Assembly: GCA_964441755.1 (NCBI GenBank)
Contig: CAYTVG010000012.1
Location: 62,001-126,000 of the forward strand
Length of the DNA: 64,000 nucleotides
Direction: 5' to 3'
DNA from: JAUMBM01 sp964441755
GTDB lineage: Bacteria; Bacteroidota; Bacteroidia; Chitinophagales; Saprospiraceae
Shown here: in pieces, positions 50,725 to 60,451 of the stretch
Numbering within the stretch: position 1 is the first letter of the stretch
Layout: each line of letters begins with the position of its first letter
The notes under the pieces: generated by a model
Databases searched by the model: none
What the model was told of the DNA's origin: nothing
Seen by the model: the letters and a program-made list of their open reading frames with translations, nothing else
Program-made: the position numbers and the translations under genes

Positions 50725-53700
50725 ATGTCCTTGAAATTTTACAACGTTTTATTATGCTTATGCCTGTTGGCTACGGCCGCTGTCAATGCGCAGCAAGTCG
50801 TCAACATTACGGATGCTGACTTGCAGGCCGGGCAGGTCTACAACTGGACCAACGACAAAGTGTACCTGCTCGATGGTCTTGTGTTCCTCGAGCCAGGAGG
50901 ACGTCTCAATATTCAGGCAGGTACAGTCATCAAATTTACCGATCGTGCCGACCTCGGCAACCCTTCTGCGCTGGTGATTACGCGGGGGGCACAAATTTAC
51001 GCTGAGGGAACTGCCAATGCCCCCATCATTTTCACGGCTGCTGCTGACGATGTCAATGATCCTGCGGATCTCGGCCCTACCGACAATGCGCTCTGGGGTG
51101 GCATCGTCATTTTGGGTAGTGGCATCACGCAAAAGAACGGCAATGCAGAGGTATCTGTAGAGGGTATTTCCACTTCAGAACCACGCGGTTTGTATGGTGG
51201 CAATAACAACGCCGACAATTCAGGTGTACTGCGTTATGTGTCGATCCGCCACGGTGGTCGTCAGATTGCTTCCGGCAGCGAACTCAACGGTCTTACACTG
51301 GGTGCTGTGGGCAGCGGTACAACGATGGAATATATTGAAGTATACGCCAACTCTGACGACGGTATCGAGTTCTTCGGTGGCGCACCCAACCTAAAGCATG
51401 CGGTTGTCGCCTTTGCGGAAGACGATTCTTTCGACTGGGATGAAGTATATACCGGCAAAGGCCAGTTTTGGTTCTCTATCCAGCGCCCTGACATTGCTGA
51501 TGCAGGTGGTGAGTTGGATGGTACAACGCCTGACGACCTCACGCCATATGCTAACCCGACGGTCTACAACTGGACACACATCGGTTCCGGTGCAGGTGCG
51601 GCAGCTTCCAACCCGATCGGCTTGCTTTTCCGCGCCGGAACGGCCGGTACGGTAGCCAACAGCATCGTCACGGGTATGAAAAACAAAGCCATTGAAGTAC
51701 AGGATAAGAATGCCGGTGTCAACGATGCCCATCAGAAACTGCTGAGTGGCGAGCTTCAGATCCTGTCCAATGTATTCTGGGCCAATGGCGCCAACACGAC
51801 GATGGATGCCTCTTCCACGGGCATCATCCGCATCACTTCCGGTCAGCCTACACAGGATGATCCTACGGGATCAGCACTGATTGCGGAGTTGGTGGACAAC
51901 AACAGCGCCATAGCTGACCCGGGCATCCGCAGCATCAGCCGCACGCAAGACAATGGACTGGATCCGCGTCCATCAGCCAACGGTGCCGCTTACGCAGCCA
52001 ATCTGGCAGCCTTCCCCAATGATCCTTTCTTCACAGCCGTTGACTACCGCGGTGCATTTTCAGCTGCTATCGAAGACAACTGGCTGGCTGGCTGGTCTAC
52101 GCTGGCACGCAACGGCCACCTCGCACCTACGGTAGAAGTAGCGGTTAATTGCGCTGCAGCACCTACAGAAACAGTTAATATAACAGACAACGATACGGCT
52201 CCGGGCGGCAACTACTTCTGGACCAACGATAAAGAATATGTGATTGACGGACTGGTTTTCATCGAGGCAGGTTCCAGCCTGACGATTGAGGCCGGTACGG
52301 TCATTAAGTTTACTGATCGCGCTGATCTCGGCAATCCATCTGCCCTGGTTGTTGCTCGCGGTGCTAAGGTATACGCAGAAGGTACGGCTGAGTGCCCGAT
52401 CATCTTCACGGCTGCTGCTGACGATGTCAGCGATCCGCTGGATCTCGGGCCAACAGACAACGCCCTTTGGGGTGGTATTGTCATCCTGGGTAGTGGTGTT
52501 ACGCAAAAGAACGGTAATGCAGAAGTGTCTGTAGAAGGTATCTCTACTTCCGAGCCACGGGGCCTGTACGGTGGCAGCGACAATGCTGACAACTCAGGTG
52601 TATTCCGCTATGCGTCTATCCGTCACGGCGGTCGTCAGATTGCTTCCGGCAGCGAGCTCAACGGTCTTACGCTGGGTGCTGTAGGTAGCGGTACTACCCT
52701 GGAGTATGTAGAAGTATATGCCAACTCTGACGACGGCATCGAGTTTTTCGGTGGCGCACCCAACCTGAAGTATGCGATTGTTGCCTTCGCAGAAGACGAT
52801 TCTTACGACTGGGATGAAGTATATACAGGCAAAGGTCAGTTCTGGTTCTCTATTCAGCGCCCCGATATTGCAGATGCGGGTGGTGAGTTGGACGGTACGA
52901 CGCCTGACGACCTCACGCCTTATTCCAACCCGACGGTCTACAACTGGACGCATATCGGTTCCGGCCCCGGTGCTGCAGCTTCCAACCCGATTGGCTTGCT
53001 TTTCCGCGCAGGAACTGCCGGTAAGGTAGCCAACAGCATTGTGACGGAAATGAAGAACAAGGCCATCGAGGTACAAGATAAGAATGCAGGCGTCAACGAT
53101 GCCCACCAGAAACTGCTGAGTGGCGAGCTTCAGATCCTGTCCAACGTTTTCTGGGCCAATGGTGCCAATACACAGATCAATGCAGGTTCAACCGGTATCA
53201 TTCGTGTAACATCGGGCCAACCTACGCAGGATGATCCGACGGCTTCTGCGCTGATCGCCGAGTTGGTTGACAACGGCAGCGTTGTTGAAAACCCTGGTAT
53301 CCGCAGCATCAGCCGCATTCAGAACCAGCTGCTCGACCCTCGCCCAAGCGCCAATGGTGCTGCCTATGCCGGCACGCTGGCAGCTTACCCTGCGGGTGAT
53401 GCCTTCTTCACAGCGGTTGACTACCGCGGTGCCTTCCCTGCAGAAGAAAGCGGACTTTGGCTGCGCGACTGGTCGACTCTCTGGCGCAACCAGCATGCCA
53501 ATCTGGTTACCAGTGTAGTTCAGGTTCAGGACGATGCACTGCTGGCTAAGTTCCAGATTTTCCCCAACCCTGCGCCAAGCGAGGCGGGACTGACGGTTGA
53601 GACCACTTTCGAAGAAACAGGCAGCATAGTTATCTATACCCTGGATGGCCGCCAGCTTCGCCAGATTGAAGTACCGACGGCAGGCATGAGCCGCGCCAAC

Positions 53701-53787
53701 ATCGGTGGCCTGCAGCCGGGTATGTATGTAGTAAAATTCACTACCCTCAGCGGTCGTCACGCATCGCGCCTGCTGGTCGTACAATAA
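50725..53787 (+). CDS. T9SS-exported right-handed beta-helix-like protein made of two near-identical halves
   Basis: 1020 residues. Signal peptide MSLKFYNVLLCLCLLATAAV. Two repeats of about 450 residues follow, offset by 458 codons: the first begins VNITDADLQAGQVYNWTNDK, the second VNITDNDTAPGGNYFWTNDK. Shared blocks include GTVIKFTDRADLGNPSALV, PTDNALWGGIVILGSG, QKNGNAEVSVEGISTSEPRG, GIEFFGGAPNL and GQFWFSIQRPDIADAGGELD. The last 80 residues are a T9SS sorting domain (FQIFPNPAPSEAGLTVE). Relatives of this family usually lie next to a TonB receptor, as here, so it may be a surface partner for uptake of the same ligand. The ligand is unknown. Confidence 0.87.
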   Translation: MSLKFYNVLLCLCLLATAAVNAQQVVNITDADLQAGQVYNWTNDKVYLLDGLVFLEPGGRLNIQAGTVIKFTDRADLGNPSALVITRGAQIYAEGTANAPIIFTAAADDVNDPADLGPTDNALWGGIVILGSGITQKNGNAEVSVEGISTSEPRGLYGGNNNADNSGVLRYVSIRHGGRQIASGSELNGLTLGAVGSGTTMEYIEVYANSDDGIEFFGGAPNLKHAVVAFAEDDSFDWDEVYTGKGQFWFSIQRPDIADAGGELDGTTPDDLTPYANPTVYNWTHIGSGAGAAASNPIGLLFRAGTAGTVANSIVTGMKNKAIEVQDKNAGVNDAHQKLLSGELQILSNVFWANGANTTMDASSTGIIRITSGQPTQDDPTGSALIAELVDNNSAIADPGIRSISRTQDNGLDPRPSANGAAYAANLAAFPNDPFFTAVDYRGAFSAAIEDNWLAGWSTLARNGHLAPTVEVAVNCAAAPTETVNITDNDTAPGGNYFWTNDKEYVIDGLVFIEAGSSLTIEAGTVIKFTDRADLGNPSALVVARGAKVYAEGTAECPIIFTAAADDVSDPLDLGPTDNALWGGIVILGSGVTQKNGNAEVSVEGISTSEPRGLYGGSDNADNSGVFRYASIRHGGRQIASGSELNGLTLGAVGSGTTLEYVEVYANSDDGIEFFGGAPNLKYAIVAFAEDDSYDWDEVYTGKGQFWFSIQRPDIADAGGELDGTTPDDLTPYSNPTVYNWTHIGSGPGAAASNPIGLLFRAGTAGKVANSIVTEMKNKAIEVQDKNAGVNDAHQKLLSGELQILSNVFWANGANTQINAGSTGIIRVTSGQPTQDDPTASALIAELVDNGSVVENPGIRSISRIQNQLLDPRPSANGAAYAGTLAAYPAGDAFFTAVDYRGAFPAEESGLWLRDWSTLWRNQHANLVTSVVQVQDDALLAKFQIFPNPAPSEAGLTVETTFEETGSIVIYTLDGRQLRQIEVPTAGMSRANIGGLQPGMYVVKFTTLSGRHASRLLVVQ
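50800..53500 (+). repeat. In-frame 1374-nt tandem duplication inside the beta-helix gene
   Basis: Copy 1 starts at about 50800, copy 2 at 52174. Protein similarity is very high, while many codons differ at third positions, so the duplication is not recent or has been under selection for protein sequence. Confidence 0.85.
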
Positions 53788-53835
53788 GTCGTACAATAAC
53801 AGAAGAGATGTTTGTAATGGTTTGAATATTATGAT

Positions 53836-53873
53836 AATAGCAGGGGATGTCCAAGCAGACATCTCCTGCTATT
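53836..53873 (+). terminator. 16-bp hairpin between the beta-helix gene and the TonB receptor gene
   Basis: 53836-53851 pairs with 53858-53873 (one G-U pair), loop CAAGCA. No T run. It could reduce read-through or protect the upstream mRNA. Confidence 0.6.
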
Positions 53874-53898
53874 GCACTTTCAACACACTAACTTTTTT

Positions 53899-56826
53899 AT
53901 GAATTTTCAGCACACTTTCACAAAAACGGCTTTTGCCATTATTTTTCTCCTGACAGCCATGACGGCTGTAGCCCAAAAAGGCGTTCTAAAAGGGATCGTC
54001 GTAGATGCCCAGTCCGGTGAAGCCCTCATTGGCGCTTCTGTGGCTTTATCCAAAGACGGAATGGCCCAGGGGGGAACCATTACGGATTTTGATGGCAGCT
54101 ACACTCTCGATGTTGATCAGGGCACCTATATCGTTGAGTTCAGCTACGTATCTTACACTAAAAAGACAGTTACAGAAGTCGTCATTGAAGCCGGCAAAGT
54201 TAACAACATTGACATCAGCCTCGACGAAGAGGCTGTGCAGTTGCAGGAGGCCGTCGTCACTGCTAAAGCAGTGAAGAATACAGAAGTTGCCCTGCTGGCA
54301 TTGCAGCGCAAGTCCTTCTCAATCCAGGACGGCCTTTCCTCACAGCAAATCAGCCGCACGGGCAGCTCTAATGCCGCCGATGCCATGCGGCAGATGACGG
54401 GCGCTGTTGTTGAAGGCGGCCGTTTTATTGTAATGCGCGGTCTGGGCGACCGCTACTCTATCTCGCAGCTCAACGGCATCACCATGCCGAGCACAGACCC
54501 CTACCGCAACAGCAGCAGTCTTGACCTCATCCCGTCTCAGATGATTGATAACATTGTGACGGTCAAGACATTTACGCCTGACCTGCCCGGTAACTTTACA
54601 GGCGGACTGGTCAATATTACGACCAAGACTTTCCCTGATAAGTTCAACTTCAATCTGTCGCTCGGTACAGAATACAACTCGCTGGCATCGGGCATCAGCA
54701 ATTTCAACGGCCACCCCACGACAGGCAAGTACGACTGGCTGGGGCTCAACGACGGCAGCCGCGACCAGCCTGCCCTGCTGCTGAACGAAGCCAACCGCAG
54801 TCTGCTTTCTTCCAGTACCTACCTGCAGGCACGCCAGCCGGCCAATGAAAGCGTACGTCAGGTTTTCCACGAATCATCACGGCTGCTCAGCAACCAATTT
54901 GTGCCGAGCATGCAGCAGACGCCGCTCAACCGCAGCCTCAACCTGTCTGTCGGTAACCGCCACAAGCTTTTCGGCAAAGAGCTGGGCTATACTTTTGCCC
55001 TCAACTACGGCGCCAACTACAACCATTACGATGACGGCGTCATCGCCACTTACGTCAACAATAATTCACCGCAGCTGTTTGATTATCAGTATTTGGAAGA
55101 AGACAAGAGTACCTTCAACCCGAGCCTCAATGGTCTGTTCAACCTGGCATATAAGCTATCCGACAACCATGTGGTGACAGCCAACGTACTCTTCAACAAC
55201 GACGCTGAATTTATTGGCCGTGCGCAGACCGGCCGCTTTCTCGGGCAAGTATCCAACAGCGCAGCGGAGTTTAATACCCGTTCGCTGGAATTCATCCAGC
55301 GGCAGCTGACCACCTATCAGCTGGGCGGGCGGCACATTTTCCCCGCTGCCGGCAATACAGAACTTGAGTGGATGGCCGCCAGCAGCACTTCATTCCAGGA
55401 CGAGCCCGACCTTCGCTACTTTGCCTACACAGCCGTTACGGAAGGAGAGGTGACCGAGTACAACATCAACAATGCAGAGTTTGCCTTCCCCTACCACTTT
55501 TTCCGCTCCCTCAACGACCGCCAGCAGCAGTTCAAGCTGGACCTGACGATCCCCTTCCTGACCAAGCGCCCCAGCGGCAGCGGCAACCGCATCAAGCTTG
55601 GCGGCCAGTACAGCTATCTCGAGCGCTCTTTCGAAGAATATCGCTACCAGCTTAACAACTCGGGTGTGCCATCCAGCCTCGCTTTTTCAGCTTTCGAAGG
55701 AGACCTGGGAGCCTTCTGGAACTATGACAACTTTGGCATCATCGACACCGTCTACAGCCCTACAGGTGAAGTGCAGCGCTATACGACAGGCTACCACTAC
55801 ATCAACCAGATCAACAACCGCAACTTCTATACCGGTCAGCAGGCCATCGGCGCGGCTTACGCCATGGCGGTGTACAACCTGACGAGCCGCCTCAAGCTGA
55901 TTGGCGGCCTCCGGCTCGAGACAACCGACATGAAGGTAGAGAGCCGCGATCCGCTGGCGGGCAAGGGCAACATCGAGCAGGTGGACCTGCTCTATTCTGC
56001 CAATCTGGTGTACAGCATCAATGAAAAATCGAACCTGCGCGCAGCCGTTTCACAGACGCTGGCGCGCCCCAACCTGCGCGAGCTGGCGCCCTTTGAGCAG
56101 TTTGACACCAAGAACGGCTTTTTCAACGTCGGTAACCCCAACCTGCAGCGCACGCTCATTCAGAACTACGACCTGCGCTACGAGCTCTACCCGCGCACCG
56201 GTGAGCTCATCGCCCTGAGCGTATTCTATAAGTCCTTTGACCTGCCGATCATCCGGGCATTCAACCCCCGGGCGACCATCCCAGAGCTATCCTTCATCAA
56301 TGTTGACATGGCCACGGTCTATGGCGCAGAGATTGAGTTTCGCAAAAACCTGAGTGCCCTCGGCCGCGTGTTCGAAAACTTCTACTTCAGCGGCAACGGA
56401 GCGCTGATACAGTCCTCCTATCCGATTCCGGCCGATGAGCTGGCCAACCACCGCAACATTGACCCGACCTACGATCAGACAGAGCGTCCCTTCCAGAGCC
56501 AGGCACCGTTTATCGTCAACGCCATCCTGTCATATCTCAACCCCGACAAGGGCTGGGAGTCATCGGTATCCTTCAACGTGCTGGGCAGGAAGCTCTACAA
56601 CATAGCCCTTTTCGGTACGCCTGACGTATACGAAGAGTCGGTGCCCCTGCTCAACTTCAAGCTCAGCAAGCGCTTTGCCGATCACTACCAGTTTAGCCTC
56701 ACGGCCCGCAACATCCTCAACCCGCTGAATAAGAAGACACAGATCTACCGGGGTAATGAGTATGTCGCCGAGTCCTTCCGCCTGGGTACAGGCCTGGGTG
56801 TGAGCGTGTCGTATTTTATACGGTAA
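53899..56826 (+). CDS. TonB-dependent outer-membrane receptor paired with the beta-helix protein
   Basis: 975 residues from ATG 53899; a start at 53872 would overlap the hairpin. Signal peptide (FTKTAFAIIFLLTAMTAVAQ), carboxypeptidase-like domain (about 25-110: GVLKGIVVDAQSGEALIGAS), then a plug with ISRTGSSNAADAMRQMTGAV, FIVMRGLGDRYSISQLNGIT and FTGGLVNITTKTFP (about 150-250). The barrel ends with a TonB-receptor C terminus (LGTGLGVSVSYFIR). The plug wording is typical of receptors paired with the T9SS beta-helix family and unlike SusC. No SusD gene is present. The substrate is unknown. Confidence 0.93.
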   Translation: MNFQHTFTKTAFAIIFLLTAMTAVAQKGVLKGIVVDAQSGEALIGASVALSKDGMAQGGTITDFDGSYTLDVDQGTYIVEFSYVSYTKKTVTEVVIEAGKVNNIDISLDEEAVQLQEAVVTAKAVKNTEVALLALQRKSFSIQDGLSSQQISRTGSSNAADAMRQMTGAVVEGGRFIVMRGLGDRYSISQLNGITMPSTDPYRNSSSLDLIPSQMIDNIVTVKTFTPDLPGNFTGGLVNITTKTFPDKFNFNLSLGTEYNSLASGISNFNGHPTTGKYDWLGLNDGSRDQPALLLNEANRSLLSSSTYLQARQPANESVRQVFHESSRLLSNQFVPSMQQTPLNRSLNLSVGNRHKLFGKELGYTFALNYGANYNHYDDGVIATYVNNNSPQLFDYQYLEEDKSTFNPSLNGLFNLAYKLSDNHVVTANVLFNNDAEFIGRAQTGRFLGQVSNSAAEFNTRSLEFIQRQLTTYQLGGRHIFPAAGNTELEWMAASSTSFQDEPDLRYFAYTAVTEGEVTEYNINNAEFAFPYHFFRSLNDRQQQFKLDLTIPFLTKRPSGSGNRIKLGGQYSYLERSFEEYRYQLNNSGVPSSLAFSAFEGDLGAFWNYDNFGIIDTVYSPTGEVQRYTTGYHYINQINNRNFYTGQQAIGAAYAMAVYNLTSRLKLIGGLRLETTDMKVESRDPLAGKGNIEQVDLLYSANLVYSINEKSNLRAAVSQTLARPNLRELAPFEQFDTKNGFFNVGNPNLQRTLIQNYDLRYELYPRTGELIALSVFYKSFDLPIIRAFNPRATIPELSFINVDMATVYGAEIEFRKNLSALGRVFENFYFSGNGALIQSSYPIPADELANHRNIDPTYDQTERPFQSQAPFIVNAILSYLNPDKGWESSVSFNVLGRKLYNIALFGTPDVYEESVPLLNFKLSKRFADHYQFSLTARNILNPLNKKTQIYRGNEYVAESFRLGTGLGVSVSYFIR

Positions 56827-56919
56827 AAAGCCCTGCGCTGCCCGCCCCGGCGGGTGGCGCAGTATTCATACTTGGGTGATATTGTAAGAAATAGTGTGCT
56901 GAAGCAGCCTCTTCCTTTG

Positions 56920-56948
56920 TTTTGCCGCCGCGACAAGCGGCGGCAAAA
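56920..56948 (+). terminator. GC-rich hairpin after the TonB receptor gene
   Basis: TTTTGCCGCCGC (56920-56931) pairs with GCGGCGGCAAAA (56937-56948), loop GACAA; 12 perfect pairs with flanking T and A tracts. Confidence 0.7.
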
Positions 56949-57109
56949 TGAAGGGGAGGCTGCCGCTATTTTCGGCCCGGCCGGCTGCGCTTCGCTGCCG
57001 CTGCTGTGTGGGGGCATATTTTTTTAAAAAAAAGCCCTTACCTTAGCAGCTGCCCGCATCGGGCAGCCTGCGCGCCTGCAGGTCGCACAGCAGCCAACAA
57101 CCAGCACGT

Positions 57110-58093
57110 ATGCACAAAGAAAAGGAGGAGTGGAGGTGGGGGATTATCGGGCCGGGAAAAATCGCCCATAAGTTTGCTGCAGACCTGCAGCTGGTGCCGG
57201 GCGCCCGCCTCAAGGCGGTGGCGTCGCGCGACCAGGGGCGAGCCGAGGCTTTCGCCAAAGCCTACGGCGCCCCCTACGCCTATGGCCGCTACGAGGACAT
57301 CCTCGGCTGTCCGGAGCTGGATGTGGTGTACATTGCCACCCCCCACAACAGCCACTGCGAGCTGAGTCAGCTGTGCATAGAAGCCGGCAAGGCGGTGCTG
57401 TGCGAAAAGCCGTGGGCGGTCAACTATGGCGAAGCCCTCGAGCTGACCCGGCTGGCGCGTGCGCGCCGGGTATTTTTGATGGAGGCCTTGTGGACGCGTT
57501 TTTTGCCCACCACCCGCAGCCTGCTGGCGCAGTTGGCGCAGGGTGCCATCGGCACCGTTGAAGGCCTGAAGGCCGATTTTGGCTTTTTGATGAAAAACCC
57601 GCCCCCCGCGCGGCTGATACAGCCGGAGCTGGGCGGAGGAGCCCTGCTGGACATTGGCATATACCCCGCCTTTTTGTCGCTGCTGCTGCTGGGCTATCCC
57701 CGCCGCATACAGGCGATGGCCCGATTTGCGCCTACGGGCATCGATCTGGAGGACGTGATCAGCCTGCAGTACCCCGGCGGGCAGCTGGCACAGCTGCATA
57801 CCAGCCTGCTGGCTACGACCAAGACGGAAGCGTTTATCTACGGTACAGAGGGCATCATCCACTGGCATGCGCGCTGGCACGAGCGCAGCAGCTTCAGCAT
57901 CCTGCGCGAAGGGCAGCGGCCTGAAAATTTTTTCTTTGACATTCCCGGGCACGGCTATCAGTATGAAGCGGAAGCGGTACAAGCCTGCCTGGCAGCGGGT
58001 CTGACCGAGAGCCCCGACTGGCCGCTGGACAGCAGCCTGGAGCTCAGCCGTTTGCTGGATGATATAGCTCAGGCGTCGCGGCAGGGGCAGTAG
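57110..58093 (+). CDS. Gfo/Idh/MocA family NAD(P)-dependent oxidoreductase
   Basis: 327 residues. N-terminal Rossmann fold (WGIIGPGKIAHKFAADLQLV; residues about 8-27), VVYIATPHNSHCELSQLCIE, and the family signature CEKPWAVNYGEA with the catalytic-site Lys in EKP. The C-terminal half is the usual open beta-sheet (GGGALLDIGIYPAFLSLLLL). It oxidises or reduces a sugar, inositol or related polyol; which one is not clear, but the sequence is close to trans-1,2-dihydrobenzene-1,2-diol dehydrogenase-like members. The gene is markedly richer in G and C than genes before 50 kb. Confidence 0.92.
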   Translation: MHKEKEEWRWGIIGPGKIAHKFAADLQLVPGARLKAVASRDQGRAEAFAKAYGAPYAYGRYEDILGCPELDVVYIATPHNSHCELSQLCIEAGKAVLCEKPWAVNYGEALELTRLARARRVFLMEALWTRFLPTTRSLLAQLAQGAIGTVEGLKADFGFLMKNPPPARLIQPELGGGALLDIGIYPAFLSLLLLGYPRRIQAMARFAPTGIDLEDVISLQYPGGQLAQLHTSLLATTKTEAFIYGTEGIIHWHARWHERSSFSILREGQRPENFFFDIPGHGYQYEAEAVQACLAAGLTESPDWPLDSSLELSRLLDDIAQASRQGQ

Positions 58094-58109
58094 GGTAGCT
58101 GCGCAAAAG

Positions 58110-58440
58110 CAGCCCGTGCGGTAGCCCGCGCGTCGCTTTAGGCTGCGCTTTCAGCGCGCCTGCTGTCTGGCCGCTAATGCGGCTGCAGCCCGCGCGTCTT
58201 CTCCGGCTGGCGCATACGCTGCCTGCCCGTTAGGCTGCGCCTTTAGCGCGCCTGCTGTCTGCCTGCTAATGCGGCTGTAGCCCGTGCGTCTTCTCCTGCC
58301 GCGCATACGCTGCCTGCCCGTTAGGCTACGCTTTCAGCGCGCCTGCTGTCTGCCTGCTAATGCGGCTGCAGCCCGTGCGTCGCTGCCGGCCTGCGCATAC
58401 GCTGCCCGCCCGTGCGGCTGCGCCTACAGCCGCGCCGCCA
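58110..58440. repeat. Tandem array of about 91-bp palindrome-bearing units
   Basis: Units begin with TAGGCT(G/A)CGC at 58139, 58231 and 58322 (periods 92 and 91), with a degraded fourth copy near 58413 and a partial one before the first. Each has GCGC..GCGCGCC capable of pairing, CTGCTGTCTG, TAATGCGGCTG(C/T)AGCCCG, and CGCATACGCTGCC. The period is not a multiple of three and there are no conserved ORFs. The array fills the gap between two convergent genes, its edge touching the end of the fadH-like gene at 58424. Confidence 0.85.
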
Positions 58441-60451
58441 GCAGGTAAGCCTGCTCAATGGCCCGCTTGGCATCCAGTTCAGCAGCCACATCAGCGCCAC
58501 CGATGAGGTGGACGCTGAAGCCCAGCTCGCGCAGCGGCTCCAAAAGCTCGCGCCGCGAGTCCTGCCCGGCGCAGATGATGACATTGTCAACCTCCAGCAG
58601 CTGCTCCTGTCCCCGGATGAGCAAGTGCAGTCCGCGGTCATCGATCCTGCTGTACTGCGCATTGCTGATCATCTCCACACCTTTATTTTTGAGCGCTGCC
58701 CGGTGAATCCAGCCGGTCGTCTTACCCAGCCGGGCCCCCGGCTTGCCGGTTGACCGCTGGCAAAGGTACACTTTGCGCGCCACCCCCGCCGTTGCCGGCT
58801 TTTTTAGCCCCCCCGCCCCGCGCAGCTGCTCGTCTACGCCCCATTGGTCGAGGAAATGCGCAAGCTGCTCCGCCGGCGGCAGCGTTTTTTCCGTCAAAAA
58901 AGTAGCCACATCAAAACCGATGCCGCCGGCACCGATGATGGCCACCCGCGGGCCCGCCTGCCGGCGGCCCAGCAGCAGGTCCGGATAGCTTATTACCGAA
59001 GGATGATCGATGCCCTCAATGGCCGGCCGCCGGGCGCTGACGCCCGTAGCCAGCACGATCTCGTCGTAGCGGCCTGCCGCCGCCAGCGCCGGCGTGAAAG
59101 GCGTACCCAGCCGCAGCCCTACCCCCAGCTTGCGGATCATCTCACCATAATACCTGATCGTCTCGCCATACTCCTCTTTGCCGGGAATTTCTTTCGCCAT
59201 CAGAAACTGCCCGCCGATGGCCTCGCCCGCCTCAAACAGCTCGACCTCGTGGCCGCGCTCGGCTGCCGTAACGGCAAAGGCGAGCCCGCCGGGGCCCGCA
59301 CCGGCCACGGCTATGCGGCGCTTTTTGGCCGCAGGCCGCAACCCAAATTGCAGCTCGCGCCCCGCGCGCGGATTGACGAGGCAGGAGACCGTCTTATTGT
59401 CAAAAGCATGGTCGAGGCAGGCCTGGTTGCAGGCGATGCAGGTGTTAATCTCCTGCGCCCGGCCCGCCGCCGCCTTGGCAACAAAGGCAGGGTCGGCCAG
59501 CAGCGGCCGCGCCATGGAAACCATGTCGGCATAGCCCTCCGCCAGCAGGCGTTCGGCCACCTCAGGCGTATTGATGCGGTTGGTGGTGATGAGCGGGATG
59601 CCCACTTCACCCATCATCTTCCGGGTCACCCAGGCAAAACCCGCCCGCGGCACCAGGGTAGCGATGGTCGGCACGCGGGCCTCATGCCAGCCAATGCCCG
59701 TATTGATCAGGGTGGCCCCCGCCGCCTCTATGGCCTTAGCGAGCTGCACTACTTCCTCCCAACTGCTGCCGCCTTCTACCAGGTCGAGCATCGACAGCCG
59801 GAAGATGATGATAAAATCCGGGCCTACGGCCTGGCGGCTGCGGCGCACAATCTCCACCGCCAGCCGTATGCGATTTTCGTAGCTGCCGCCCCATTCGTCG
59901 GTGCGCTGGTTGGTGCGCAGGGCGATAAACTGGTTGATGAGGTAGCCCTCGCTGCCCATGATTTCGACCCCGTCATAGCCCGCCTCGCGCGCAAGGCTGG
60001 CGCAGCGCACAAAATCCTGTATAGTCTGCTCAATACCCTTTTTGCTCAGTTCCCAGGGCTTGAAAGGCGTGATGGGCGAGCGCAGCGGGGAGGGGGCTAC
60101 CGCAAAAGGGTGGTAGCCGTAGCGGCCTGTATGCAGGATCTGCATACAGATTTTGCCACCCTCGTCGTGCACGGCCGCCGTCACCTGCCGGTGCTTGCCG
60201 GCCTGCGCGCTGGTCGTCAGGCGGGCGGAAAAAGGCGCCACCCAGCCGGCCCGGTTGGGGGCAATGCCGCCGGTGACCATCAGGCCTACGCCGCCGCGGG
60301 CGCGCTCGGCAAAATAGGCAGCCAGCTGCCGAAAGCCGTCTTTGCTTTCCTCCAGGCCCGTGTGCATGGAGCCCATCAGCACGCGGTTGGGCAGGCGGGT
60401 GAAGCCCAGGTCCAGGGGCGCGAGGAGGTGGGGATATGGTTGTTGCTGCAT
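58424..60451 (-). CDS. fadH: NADPH-dependent 2,4-dienoyl-CoA reductase
   Basis: 675 residues from ATG 60451 (MQQQPYPHLLAPLDLGFTRL); an in-frame TTG 9 nt upstream is unlikely. N-terminal FMN barrel of the old yellow enzyme type (about 8-340: RVLMGSMHTGLEE, GYDGVEIMGSEGYLINQFIA). Then the 4Fe-4S cysteines CIACNQACLDHAFDNKTVSC (C-x2-C-x3-C-x11-C), and FAD/NADPH domains with VAGAGPGGLAFAVTAAERG. It reduces 2,4-dienoyl-CoA from unsaturated fatty acid beta-oxidation. The gene shares the GC-rich composition of its neighbour. Confidence 0.94.
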   Translation of the reverse strand: MQQQPYPHLLAPLDLGFTRLPNRVLMGSMHTGLEESKDGFRQLAAYFAERARGGVGLMVTGGIAPNRAGWVAPFSARLTTSAQAGKHRQVTAAVHDEGGKICMQILHTGRYGYHPFAVAPSPLRSPITPFKPWELSKKGIEQTIQDFVRCASLAREAGYDGVEIMGSEGYLINQFIALRTNQRTDEWGGSYENRIRLAVEIVRRSRQAVGPDFIIIFRLSMLDLVEGGSSWEEVVQLAKAIEAAGATLINTGIGWHEARVPTIATLVPRAGFAWVTRKMMGEVGIPLITTNRINTPEVAERLLAEGYADMVSMARPLLADPAFVAKAAAGRAQEINTCIACNQACLDHAFDNKTVSCLVNPRAGRELQFGLRPAAKKRRIAVAGAGPGGLAFAVTAAERGHEVELFEAGEAIGGQFLMAKEIPGKEEYGETIRYYGEMIRKLGVGLRLGTPFTPALAAAGRYDEIVLATGVSARRPAIEGIDHPSVISYPDLLLGRRQAGPRVAIIGAGGIGFDVATFLTEKTLPPAEQLAHFLDQWGVDEQLRGAGGLKKPATAGVARKVYLCQRSTGKPGARLGKTTGWIHRAALKNKGVEMISNAQYSRIDDRGLHLLIRGQEQLLEVDNVIICAGQDSRRELLEPLRELGFSVHLIGGADVAAELDAKRAIEQAYLLAARL

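Noticed and set aside
58110..58440. CRISPR array
   Set aside because: The units are about 91 bp, abut directly and have no unique spacers or cas genes.
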